The notes under the pieces were generated by a model that worked only from the letters and a program-made list of their open reading frames with translations, was not told the DNA's origin and did no database searches. From Sphaerosporella brunnea (taxonomy: Eukaryota > Ascomycota > Pezizomycetes > Pezizales > Pyronemataceae), in contig VXIS01000181.1 in the NCBI GenBank assembly GCA_008704415.1, positions 31,298 through 95,297 on the forward strand: a stretch of DNA of 64,000 nucleotides. Direction: 5' to 3'. The position numbers were made by a program, and so were the translations under genes. Positions 10,836 to 22,623 of this stretch are shown here, in pieces (position 1 is the stretch's first letter; each line of letters opens with the position of its first letter).

Positions 10836-13352
10836 CTAACCAGCCTTAATCTTCTTCACCGCCTTCAGCGCGCGTTTCTCATACGCAGCCACTCCACCCC
10901 CGAGCATTTCCAACAGTCCCTTTTCAAGCAAAAACACATCTCCCTTGCGTCCCTGATCCCACTCCATCGTCTCTTCTTCTTCGCCATCATCGTCATCATA
11001 TGGATTCTCTCCTTCAACCACGCGGCGCAGGAAGAATCGGTCGTGCGTGACGACCAGCAGCGCACCTTCATACGCATTCAGTGCCTTCGCCAGGGCAACG
11101 ATGCTGTCGGCGTCGAGGTGAGTCGTGACTTCATCCAGGACTAGTAAATGCGGCGGGGACCAGATGAGTTGTGCCAAAGCCAGCCGTACCTGAAGAAAGC
11201 CAGAAGTCAGTAACCGTTGAAGCAAGTTAGGGCGGTTAAGGACTGTACCTTTTGTCCCCCCGATAAAAGTGCGATAGGAACATCCGATGCTGTGCGGCCC
11301 TGCAGTCCTAATGAGCCCAGCAGCCCTCGGGCCTCTTGTTCCGTCAATTTCCCGTCGGTGGTTTGCAAAACCAGAGAAAGAGCTGTTGCATTGCGTTCGC
11401 GCTCTCCGAGCGCTTGAAGAGCCTCAACTACCGACTGGTTGAAGTATGCAATTTGTGCCTGTGGATGGCGTGTGATGGAGCCGGTTTTTGTCCCCGCCGG
11501 CTCATTCCCTTCCACGATGTGCGATAGCAGCGTTGATTTCCCAGCTCCATTGAGGCCTACAATCCCAACTCTAGCACCCGGATGGATGGCAAGGTTGATT
11601 CCTCTCAGAATCTGGTTCTTCGAGCCCTTGTACCTGAACCCAAAGTTCTCAAAAGCAACCAACGCCCCCGGGAATCTCAACGGCGGTGGGGTCGTGGGTA
11701 ACGAAAGCTTGACTGTAGGATCATCCGTCGGGACTTCAATTGCATCTCTTCGGTTAGTGTAGTAGCCCACCAGATCACGGTTCAATTTAAATCGACCACC
11801 CTTAGCGCTAACTTCGAGTCCCATCCGTTCGTCCAGCTTCTTCTGACGAGACGCTGCTTGCTTCAGCTTTTTGTCGTCGCCGGAAGTTTTGGCGGCTCTA
11901 ATGTTGCCCTGGATCGTCCGCGTGATGTGCGCCTTCTGCCGCTCTTGGGCTTCTTTCATTCTGCCCATGCGAAGCTGCTGGTCCCGCCGGGCTTTATCAT
12001 ACGCCGTAATGTTTCCATGAAAGTGTTCCACCCCGCCATCGCGAAGGACAAGAAGTTCATCGGCAACGGCGTCTGCAAATTCTCTGTCATGAGTGATCAC
12101 CAGCACCGCAGAAGATAGCGTCTGCAGATATTCCTGGAGCCAAAGGAGGGCCGCGAGGTCGAGGAAATTGGTGGGTTCGTCAAGGAGGAGGTAGTCAGAA
12201 GGTTGGAAGAGAATACAGGCGAGGCTACAGCGTGTCTTCCAGCCTCCGGAAAGGGCTGATATTGGGCCATCGATTTTGGAGAGCGGGAAACCAAGGCCAA
12301 GCAGAAGTGTTCGGGCACGCGAGTCAGCACTGGATGCACCCATCTGTAGTGGATCAGCGATTCTGCCAGGGGTACCGCGGTTTGGAAGAATACCGCTTGT
12401 AGTGAGGCTTCCAGGTCGCTGAGCAGCTGCGCTGCTTCCTGAGTCTCCGAGGCGAGTGTCTCCCCGTCCAGCTGGGAGTCGTCCATTTGGAGCCTATCAG
12501 AAGCTGTCAAAGACCTGTTGGATACCATTCAAAGAGAGACCCACGTGGCTAGGGAGATTGTCAGTTCCTCCTCTAGTTGTCTCAACTCCTTCCTGGCTTT
12601 CAGCCCGCGAGCCCCGCTTCGGTAAGTTGCAAGCTTTTTCGCCTCTTCCAATTCGCGGATGCGTCGTTCATGTCGCAATTCCCGCAGAGCCTTGACAGCC
12701 GCCGTTGGGTCCGTGGTGTCTTCAAAGGCCGTAGCCAGCACTGCTCACAACGTCAGCCCAACGAGGCTGTAACTTAGGACACCACCAAACACTGGCATTT
12801 TGCGTCACGCATAGCTTGTTCCCGTTGCTTATCGCTGCGTATGACATGCTCCAACACCGTTTCCGAAGGGTTGGCCTCGGTGTCGGTCTCAGCGGCGGCG
12901 CCCAGGGTTTGTCCCAGCAGCAAGAAGCGCAAATTCGATGGCATTCCCGGAATGTGTTTTTCGCCGAGTGCCTTCAGGAGGGCTATATAGCCAGTCAGTC
13001 GTCTCTAGGCAAATCCCCAGTATACACCAAGCAATTATGCATCTCCATACTCACTCGATTTGCCAACCCCGTTCCGTCCGACGACCGCATAGTGGGTTCC
13101 ATACTGCAGCTTCAATTCCGCGTCAGCGAGAATCTCTCGGTTCCCGATTGCGAGCTGCAGGCCCCGGATATCGAGCTGTAAGTAACTTAGTTAACCCATG
13201 TGCTCTATGTATTTTCCATATATATCACGACCCACGTCTTTCGAGGCAACTTCGGCGGGGTCAGTGGCGTCCGCGTGGAAACGGCTTTGTTGCGCCGTCG
13301 CAATTAGCAGGGGCTCTGCTTTCGGCTTTTGGGCTTTCTTTTCGCGGGGCAT
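10836..13352 (-). CDS. ABC-F family ATPase, twin ABC domains
   Basis: Seven exons: 13352-13236, 13175-13055, 12982-12791, 12740-12545, 12493-12394, 12343-11249 and 11189-10836. The total is 2175 nt, or 724 aa, all phases consistent. Domain 1 has Walker A GRNGVGKST (72-80), signature LSGGW (234-238) and Walker B LLLDEPTN (255-262). A charged linker follows (KEAQERQKAHITRTIQ). Domain 2 has Walker A GLNGAGKST, signature LSGGQ and Walker B LLVLDEVTTHLD (about 584-594). There are no membrane segments, so this is a soluble, ribosome-associated type of ABC protein (GCN20/ARB1/eEF3 relatives); the exact subfamily is not assigned. Domain 2 deviates from the usual EPTNHLD, having EVTTHLD. Short upstream ATGs in other frames lie at about 13390-13415 in the leader. 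The intron at 12741-12790 uses a GTTTGG donor; other choices break the frame. Confidence 0.9.
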
Positions 13353-13659
13353 TTGGTTGTTGTTGTTGTTGTTTGTTGCTGCTGCAGGTGCGCATGGAGT
13401 TCATCCATGATCGGTATTTACAGAGCCTTGTTGTGTTGTAGCGTGGATGAGTCCAGATGAGTCGACATATGCTGCACGCTCAACAAAGCGAATATATCTT
13501 CCGGGCGAGCAATGAGCCATCAAGAGACAAGCATTGTGCATTGTTTATTGCTTCCAAGATCAGATAATTACAAAGCGAGTGATTGAAACTTCAGCACCAT
13601 CTTTTTTCCCTATGAAATGTATATGTTCTATCCTCCCGATCGATCCGCCCCATTGGCCA

Positions 13660-14033
13660 GCGTCCTCAGTGACCAGCCCAAACAGCCGGGCGGGCTTGGC
13701 CGGCTGCCAGGGCTTTGAGTGATCTCCTGTGAAGACCGGCCACTGCGAGTGGCGGGGTTCAATCGGCACCGATAAACTTATCTGCATCTGTAATGTGATA
13801 GTAAACTCCTATCTAGTGATTCCCTCCTAATCGTCATTTTCCCCGGCGAACATCTTTATGTACTTTTCATTTCATAGCAGTAGTTGATATCATGGTGGTC
13901 GTATTTGCCGTCATTGTGGTCTCCGTCGTGGGCTGCAGCCCAAACAGCCAGCCGGGTTTGTTGATCAGCCCACATATCCGCCCAACGCAGCCGGCCGGGG
14001 CTGGCTGGCTGGCTGGCTGTTGAGAACACTGCC
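13660..14033. mobile_element. hAT-like non-autonomous element with 10-bp flanking repeat
   Basis: The stretch is bounded by the direct repeat ccattggcca (13650-13659 and 14034-14043). Its right end, gctggctggctgttgagaac then actg, matches the terminal sequence of the element at 41783-42057. The interior block around 13716-13770 (gagtgatctcctgtgaag) also matches that element. No transposase frame is present. An hAT assignment rests on the CAGTGTT-type end and the roughly 8-10 bp target duplication. The left end is diverged. Confidence 0.6.
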
Positions 14034-15993
14034 ATTGGCCAACGAGGTTATCCCGCCCAGCAAGTGAAAACCGAACTTTTGCCGTGACGTCAACACCAGA
14101 CATGTCACAAATCCAACCACACAAAGCTTCACTTGGGGGTGATTTTGGAGGCGGGGGCGGTAGACTGCTTGGAAGTGTAACCCCTTCCCCCCGTAGAAAG
14201 CACAAGGGTCCGTTCAGGGCATTAATGGGCTTGGGATCCCCATAAAAGACTTTCCGAGCATATTGAGCAGAATAGGGAGTCGTGGTGTTGTTGTTGTTGT
14301 GTTTTTGTTGGGTAATCGGTGGGCAGGATAGCCCCCCCCCCCCAAATTGGCCAATGGGAACCTTGGTCGGCGGTATAGAACATATAATATATATAAAAAA
14401 AAGGCGTTTTCACGCTGCTGGGCCCTCGATAGGTAGCAACAACCAAGGGCCTCTGAGGGGTTGTTGGATAAAGCTGTGCGATCTTATGATCCGTGACGCA
14501 TTTTCTCTTGGCCTGAAAAAACGGGTTTCTGACTGTTGTAGAGCGGTGTAATCGACTGTCCCATTGCAATTGGTTTTATGGATAAAAAGAGAGCGCGGGG
14601 GGGGGGGGGTGCCGTAACTACGATAACTACGAAGTACATACTGCGGCAAAAAGAGGGGGTTTCAGCGGCAATGCTGCTGGGTTGCAACATGCTACCGCTT
14701 GCAGTCCGTCTCGCGGTGGCTGGCTGACACCAGGCATAGCAAAGCGTTTTTTTTTTCAAACAAAAAAACGCTCCGCCAGAGAAAAAAAACCCCCGCTGAT
14801 GGTTATGTCCTTCAAAGCGGTTACCAAACGGTCAGATGAAGTCAACAGCCCCAGGTGTTAGCGTTGGCATTGTCAGGTCCGCCACCCCCCGCCCCCGCCC
14901 CGCCCCCCCCCCAAATCTAGTTTTCAGCCCTCGAGACTTGCACTTCTTCCTGTCAGTTTTCAATTTTGTTCGGCAAAATTTTGCTCTCGTCAATCTCCAC
15001 ACGCGTGCGTGGCCCGGGGGGGGGGGGGGATGGGTCGCTGCCTCCTCTATGAAGAACTGCTGATTGACTGATGGATGAGTGGTAAATAGATTCCCAACAT
15101 CAGGATTCTCCATAGAGCGGGCTCCTGGATGGTCTTTAGTATAAGATATAGTAATTATGTGATGAAAAGCGGTTGCGATTCTGCAAAACGCATGGTCGTT
15201 AAAAAGTAATGACTGTCAATTGTTCTTGAGGTGTCGCTAATCACCCTTGCCATGTTACCCCTCAACAAAGAACGTCCGTCCGCGATCATGGCCCCTAACT
15301 CGCCAAGGTATCGACTGAATGCAATGATTTTTATTTTACCAGACTCCTCTTTTTTTGCTCATTCAGATAAGATCCACCAAGGGGTATTTTGGGTGATTTT
15401 TGCATCATACACCGTCACTCGAATTGCCGTTTTCGGTAATTTTTGAGGCTCTGTGCGGCTCTAAGGTGGTCCAAAAATTGGTGCCGCCCATATAAAATTT
15501 ACTTTTTTTCTATCCGCTACTGCTCCACCACCACGCCCTCAAACCACAAACGCTCAACAGAGAATTATTCTACACATGCTCCTCTTTCAAGCTATGTTCA
15601 TTAAATAAATTATTTTTTGTTTTTTGTGGAGGAGTAGCGGTCGGCGTTGGGGGGTTGTGTTGAGGCCTTACCCCCCCTGTCGCGCTACCCGGACTAGGTG
15701 GCGGACACTCTAGCCGGTGAGATAGGAGGCTAGATATAGTCTAGCGTAGCGGCCCAAAAATGTTGCTAAAAACATTTCAAAAACGGCTTCAGACGCGGTA
15801 AACGTTGTTGCCCGGCGATGTCTTGGGTTAAAAAGGTTCAACACATTTTTTGGGCATCGACGCTTGCCTGCTTAAAAGGGTATCAATACAGTTTGAGTTT
15901 ACGAAACGTTTACGACAATCCGAGAATGATTCGGCAATGGCTGCCCAATCGCTTTTCAGACCCCCCCCCCCCCTTCTCCTCTTTTACCACAGT
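14034..15993. other. Gene-free spacer with poly-C/poly-G runs
   Basis: No gene is supported. Runs of C or G occur at 14332-14343, 14597-14609, 14903-14912, 15016-15029 and 15961-15973. Short open frames have no recognisable domains. The sequence looks like decayed repeats. Confidence 0.45.
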
Positions 15994-16117
15994 TTTTTTG
16001 TTTTAATCATAATGTATTTGGCCGCTTGCGGCCATGACATAGGTAACATAGAATCATCGCTGCCCCTAGGCTCAGGGTCCTACTGTGGGGTCTGCTCCTC
16101 CAAACTTTTACCACAGT
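15981..16117 (-). mobile_element. Very short 5'-truncated LINE insertion
   Basis: The insert 15994-16104 (111 bp) lies between two copies of cttttaccacagt (15981-15993 and 16105-16117). On the minus strand it carries only the 3' UTR end shared with the copies at 10.3 kb and 44 kb, including ggccgcaagcggcc and the tail ATGATTAAAACAAAA. It contains no coding sequence. Confidence 0.8.
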
Positions 16118-19100
16118 ATATATAAGTGGTTGTTAATCCACACTTCCACATCCGGAAAGATTTTCGGCTGGAAAGTTTGTCCGGCACTCTATTCAAACTC
16201 AAACTACAAAATACATAACCCTTCAAGGCACTGCCCCGGTGTATTGATATCCCTAACGCCCGCACGAGAAAAACAAAAGCTAACAACAAGGGGAGACATG
16301 TTCATATGGTGCTCGTCAGTATCGCCATATGAGAAAACCAGGCTGAGCACTGGCACCGATCTATGAACCACAACCTTTCCACCAGAGAGATATTATAGTC
16401 ATATACTCGAACAGGATAGTTACCATTACGTAATCGGTGTGTGTTTCCTTTCATCGAACGCCGCAGGCGGCACATCTCCCCCCCCCCCCCTTAATAACGA
16501 CAGCCTGCTTCCCACCACGGTTCAAGTGTGATATGTGTAGCGTGTATGTTGGCCGTTAACATTGTTTGATATAACTACTGTCCACATAGCGGCGAACAGC
16601 ACTTGTGCCGTCCGCAATCGTCGTGTCATGACATGATCCACTGAGTTCGATATTAGCAGTGTCCTCATTCGCCAGCCAGCCGGGCTGGCTGCGTTGGGCT
16701 GATCAAAAAGCAAAAAGCCGGGCTGTTGTTGCTCGGGTATGAAGAATGGACGATGATTGTTGCTTCATTGGATATCACTCCGTACCAATTCGCGCCTTTC
16801 ACATAGCTCACTGGGCTTTTTGGGCCATGCTATTGTTGCACACGAGATGACGAGACGGTAGCGGAGACGCTCATGTGCAACTCTCCTGGTTTCCCAAGTG
16901 CCATAGAAATCTTTAACCGACAAACCCATAGATATTCACCTGAAGAACATCCTCTTTTACAACGAAGGCTTAGAAACATGGACTGATCGACAGGTTCGTG
17001 CAAACACCGGCAAGCCCTGATGAGAACAACGACAACAACGGACCTTGGGCTCCAAAATATGCCGTCTACCCGTCAAATCCCTCAAAACATCTGCTACTCT
17101 GTTTTGAACGCGTTAGCATTAGAATAATATAGGCGTTCTCAACCCACTTACCAGAGAAAGGCGCCAGTTTGAGTTCTTTTGGCGATTTTGGCGAAGCGTT
17201 CTTTTCTGCAGAAGGTGCCACCGAAAATCTGAATACGCAGGTTTTGGTTGCAGTCCCGGAAACCATATTTCGGGATGCCGTTACATATCTGGGCGCCAGG
17301 TTGTTTGACATACCTGCTGTTCGCTCTGCATTGCTTGAATCTTACGAGGTTCCGGTGGTATATACACCCCGAAAATGCCTCAAAGGCTGGGAAGGCTTAT
17401 AGCCTTCAGGCTTTCGGGATGGCGGGCTGGGCTGGTCAAACGCCTCCCAAGCGCGCCCGGCGTAGCCAGGAACAAAAACACACCCGAACCTGAACCCGAT
17501 GGAGGTGGTTGAGGAGAGGGCCAGGCTAGAGAGGTATATGTAACACATGATGCCATCCAAGTCACCCGGGATGGTAGACCTATCACACTTGCGAAGCCTT
17601 GAACAGAAGCCATCAGGACTGCCAACGGCATGGGCCAAGCTCCCCCCATTAACGAACAGCGGCGCAATGTGAAGGAGAGTACCTTTGAAGCCGCTAACGG
17701 TGGGAGGCATTGACAGCACGGAGGTCGCATCAACTGGAAATTGTGGGGTTTTTTTCTACTGGGTTTGATGATGCAGACGTGGATAGCGACAACAAAAGCA
17801 TCAAAAGTTAAAAATTTTTACTGCTGTGTTATTTTGGTTTTCCTGGCACTGTTCGGCCTCGCCAGGCCTTTGAACGGCGGTGTCCAACTGCCTGCCTGAC
17901 TTTCTCAATCGCCGGTCGCAGCCATAGCCCGCCCTGGAAGCCCTGGGGTGTGGGATTGGTGTTTTCAACCTGTATATGGTACCATACTGTGAAAACAAAC
18001 ATCCCCTACGCCGTTTAAAATATTTTGTCTGTGAACACCTGTACACGGCACTTTGACCTATACTCCGGAAACCGCGAGTCAACTAAAAATTTCCACTATA
18101 TAAGGTACATATTTTCGCGATTTGAAAACCCCTAGTGATGGCATCATATGCGACTTACCCAATATCATGCTGTTGCTGTCGTCCAAACACTAAACACCAG
18201 TTTCTGATTGATAGATCATGGTGCCCCCCACCCACCACCACCGTTTTTCCCCTTACATACTTACTTACTATTTCCGCTGCCTGCCATATATATATATATG
18301 TTTTGACTTACCGTCGTCACATAATATATATTCTCAGTCATATGACGGTTTTCAACAAACACCCTACACTTGGTATGCAGTCAAATCAGAAAATCAATCT
18401 TAGAAAGAGAGAAAGGCCGGCACTATCAACTTCTCACCGGTCACGCGATCACCGCGCCGAATCTCAAGGAGAGACTCCACAAGAGGGACTCCGACGAGGC
18501 AGGCAGGCGACAAAACAAGGGCCTGCCACAGATTCGCACGCTTTGGCGCTCTGTGGCAGAGCTTTTCAGGGAGGAAAAGGCTTACCCCCCCCCCCCCCGC
18601 CGCCGCATATCTTGCAGTTTCTGCGAGATACACAAGTCGGACAATCCGTGGCAGAGGAAGAAGATGACTTGCCATCATCCCGTGAGGGGGAAAATCGGAG
18701 GGGTGGTGGAGTGATTCGGCCCAGGTGGCCATGGCTCTTCTTTTCTGCTGTTGCAGGCCTGTTTTCTTTCCTTTGCCCTCTTTTTTACACTTTTCCGTTC
18801 TGGCAGTTGGGTGGCCGCAGTTGATCCATGAGATCGCATCAATAAGGGGGCGGACAGGGCGGGGATGATTACAAACAAACAAAAAAAGATAGATATCCGT
18901 ACAAAGCTATTTCCCGTGCAGCATTATCTCATCTCTCAGACTATGGCGGCGACAGCTAGCTAGCTAGCTTAAAGTCTTGAGATATATCTCACCATTGATT
19001 GTTAAATGACCAGTAAATACTGGCACCCTTGCCCAGCTTCCAGAACAAGCACCGGTACCGTCCATGTAGCACTTACTCGGGGCTTCACCCTAAATACAAT

Positions 19101-19543
19101 GCATACAATGCAATCCCCGTCATCATGGTATCACCGTCCATTTAGCTAAGTAAACTTGCTATGTAGCAACACCGCCTCTCGACTTCCCGCTTCATCTCCT
19201 CAAAACCTTTCCGCCTCACGATACTTCACTTCCCAGCAGAAATTATCTATCCAATCCAATCCACCCATCCAAAGCCAAAAAAAAAAGGGAACCCAAGTAT
19301 CAACAAAAGCCGAATTCACGGCCCAATGAAAGAAAAAAAAAAAAAAAGACCGCCGTCGCCGCCGCCGCATATCTGTATTGTCTTCACCAACCCACCTATT
19401 TCTCACTAAAGCAAGGCCAAGCATTACAGTTCAACGTATAGAGCCCAAAACGAAAATCAAGAAATCAAGAAATAAAATCACGGAGAAAAAAACATCGAAA
19501 CGCCATGTACACCCAGAACATTAATCATTACCGACCAAACTAA
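16118..19543. other. Gene-free repeat-relic region
   Basis: No gene can be supported in about 3.4 kb. A fragment of the hAT-like family begins near 16654 in inverted orientation (cagtgtcctcattcgccagc, then a cagcc-rich block to about 16730). The motif ggaaggcttatag at 17390 recurs at 41391. A frame at 17169-17402 looks mildly coding but has no start context or family match. C runs lie at 16478-16490 and 18585-18598, an (at)n run at about 18285-18300, and a tagc run at 18955-18968. The last part is the 3' flank of the F-box gene. Confidence 0.45.
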
Positions 19544-21741
19544 CTACCAAGGGGGTGAAAAATCAAACACCGCGATGCCAGTAACATTAGCTCTACTCGG
19601 GACCCTCGGAGACCTATCTGTGGCAGGCAGCGACTCCCAGACGTCAGGTGGCAACTCCTCAGACCAGTTGGTACGTATCGTGAACGCTTTTTCGCTCCAC
19701 TGGACGCTGGGCAAAAAGTAGCTGTTGATGTACCCCTTGATTATGATCTCTCCAGTCGCCGGGTCGATTTTGTAGGGCGTTGCATGCTCCAGCTCTTCGA
19801 GGTTCTGGAGTTTGCAAGCAGAAGAAGGCGGAATTGGGGTGAGGAGACGACGCGCATTCAACGGCCTGCGCGAGCGTTGCTTCATGAGAACTGAAGGACT
19901 TGCTGCTTGCGGCCTATCCGGATCCTCGTTATTTCGTGAAAACATATTGTTGGCATCCTGATCCGTAGGGATTATCCAGTCTGTGCTAGGCGTTGTAGTG
20001 GCTCTGTACGCGAAGTTCCTCTGGTATTCTTCCTCATTTATTGGTTCATAGCACGCCACATCGACCGTAAAGATTCCTTTGCCTCTCTGGGAAAATATTG
20101 CAGAACACTCTTCCAGCGGGAGGAAGACTTCAAATCGGCTGCAAAACTCGGGAGGCCCTCCGGATTGAGTGAACTCCTCGTCGACGAAGAAATCGCGTTC
20201 CATAGAGAGCTCGGCCAAATAGCGCCTGGGGTAGAGATGCAGCTTGCTGGAGTTTTTTTTATGGCCAGAGACTTCCCACACTGCGTAGGGGATGACGGGA
20301 GGGCTTAGGTGTATGGGGGCATAAAGACCAAGACGACCGGTCATGGCTCGACAGAGACGTAGGAGATCGGCTTCCATATTGTCCGGAATCGCATCTTCGA
20401 CTGGGTCGCTGGGCGCCCCTGTCCGGGAACGCTCGCTCCAAGGGATCTGTGCGGTGACAAAGAGAGATTCGACTATGTCGAATTTCTCCAGCCGGGACGG
20501 GTAGTCCACACATACGCTCGAATTTGCCCGGAGTTGGTGCTGCCGGCCACGAGGGAAGAGGCTGCTATGATTACCGGAGATTTTGTACTCGGAGATGAGC
20601 CTTCCTGGGGCGGCATGCGCATTGGAAAGTGAGTACACCCGTGCGTATACCGTAACGTGGGCCTTTTCATCTGGTATGCCGCGTTCAAAAAGTACAACCA
20701 GCCGTTTAAAACTGCTATCGGAGACAACAATAAAAAATAGATCCCCCTTTGCAATCTCATCACCTCGTTGGAGACCTATCTCGCACTTTTTCCTGCCGGT
20801 GTGTATATCGTGCACCATCAGATGAACCTCAATGTCTGGTGGTGGTGTAGGCGGGCCTTCCATCTGTCCTGATGGGGCCGGGTTGTCGGTCACCGTCTTC
20901 CGTACGTAGATAAAGTTATCTTTGGCGGTGTCGGGCTCGCCGAGCATCTTGTACGGGTTTTGGATCGCCTCGAACCAAAGAAACCGGAGGGTCGCCAGCT
21001 CAAACACTAGAATACTGTTGCCGGCACTTCGTCAGCGCCGTTCATCCACCACTTCAATGGCCAAATGGGACCACAAAACTACTCACAATGCCCGCCTGCC
21101 ACTACCATCGTCATCATCGATGCCATCATAGCAATTCAGGGTAACGCTGAGCACATCCCCAATCTGCAGTCGGAGGAGCGAATCGACGATGTCATCACGC
21201 GAGATCGGTAAGTTGTGCTCCCTGATGACGTCCATAAAGAGGACCGATACCCTCGATCCCGGACCGCCGCCGATTCGTTGACAATAGAGCGTCGTCGAAG
21301 GCCGAGCGACCCAGCATACATACTCTAATGCGCGAAACGTCGGCACCAGTACAAATCAAACGAAACAAAGCATCCACGGGATCGGAAGAACTAACCGCCA
21401 GCAGTGCCCCACTCTAAAATGCCTGCCGTAGGCTCCAACACAAAGTGCGAAATACGAGTCGGGCAACCCAGCGCGCGGGTATGGGAACGATAAACGCAAC
21501 GTCGATAGCTCAAAACAGCATCTATCTGTTCCTTGTTGCACAACTCCAAAGCCACAGTTGTGTACGGAAAGTGAGCGATCAAAGCGACGCGGGCGATCCA
21601 CTGACTCCCGAGTAGCATCATCCAGCCCCGGGACACGCGCTGCAGCCGCACTACATCGACAGGTTCGAGATATGTGACGATTTGTGCGAGAATGTCGGAG
21701 TCGAGACGGATGAGCGGATCGGTGGTGCTGGTTGCCGCCAT
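19544..21741 (-). CDS. F-box protein, 684 aa
   Basis: Three exons: 21741-21396, 21324-21087 and 21014-19544. The total is 2055 nt, or 684 aa, with matching phases and introns of 71 and 72 nt. The N-terminus fits an F-box (about residues 8-55: LIRLDSDILAQIVTYLEPVD, then VRLQRVSRGWMMLLGS), which would bind Skp1 in an SCF ubiquitin ligase. The remaining 600 residues show no repeat or membrane segment I recognise. They include an acidic stretch (DGIDDDDGSG) near residue 190 and a DFSPPW C-terminus. The substrate is unknown. The start is the first ATG of the frame and gives MAATSTTDPL. Confidence 0.8.
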
Positions 21742-22623
21742 TGTCGCGTGAGTGGTGGGTTTTACGAGCTAGACAACGGATGATGTCGAAGCTTGGGGTA
21801 CTGGCCCAGCATTGCTGTTTCGTGTTACGTTGACGTCCGGTCTCTAAATATCAACGAAGCTTATGACGTGAGAGCTGTTGTTGTACCAACACATTGACGA
21901 CCGGATATTTTAGTTATATTTCTCTTCTCCCACAGCAACACCAGCGGCAGCAATAAACCGCAGCAGAAGAAAACCCCCCAGTATGAAGAAAAAAGCAGAC
22001 TCCGAAAGACACCAGAAAAGACAAAATCCATGCCCAAACAGAAGCAAGCAGCAGAAACCTCCCACAAACATCATGACCGGGCTTGGCTGGCCGCCGATCA
22101 GTCAACCAGAGACAGGGCCTATTGTAAAAGGAAAAAAGAAAAAGGAAAAAGGAACAGACTTTTATGCAAGTAGCCATAGAGTGATGCAAAACAGCATCCA
22201 TCAAAACTTTTTAATCTGCGAAAAAAAAAAAAAAAAAAAAAAACGCAAAAGACCAACCCAAACGTTATGAAAATGCCTCAATATATGGGGGGAAAATATT
22301 GGAGAAATACAATCGTCGAAACGGACCCTGAAACAAAGAAACCCGCAAACCCTTAAAGATGCCAGACATGAACACCGGAACCGAAGGAGATAGGTAAGAA
22401 AAGAAAAACCCCATAAATACCGAATCGCGGCCGTCATCGTCGTTCTATCCGTCGTCGTTTCTTCGCCCTTCCTGCCTGCTGATTCGAGGTTGAAATAATC
22501 GAAGCAGGAAACCCTTTTTCATGCCCCATAAACTCATCTCCATCACTATTTCTCGTGCAGGATTAAATAATGCAGGATTAAATGATGTTAAATGATGCAT
22601 TATTTTTCTTGCTTTTTTCGGCT
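21742..22623. other. Spacer between F-box and CRF1-like genes
   Basis: No gene is seen. It holds the probable F-box gene promoter at the left and the 3' end of the CRF1-like gene at the right. An A run of about 22 lies at 22220-22242. Confidence 0.5.

Noticed and set aside
18135..18824. 229-codon frame with proline run
   Set aside because: The proline run comes from the 14-C tract, and no domain or start is recognisable.
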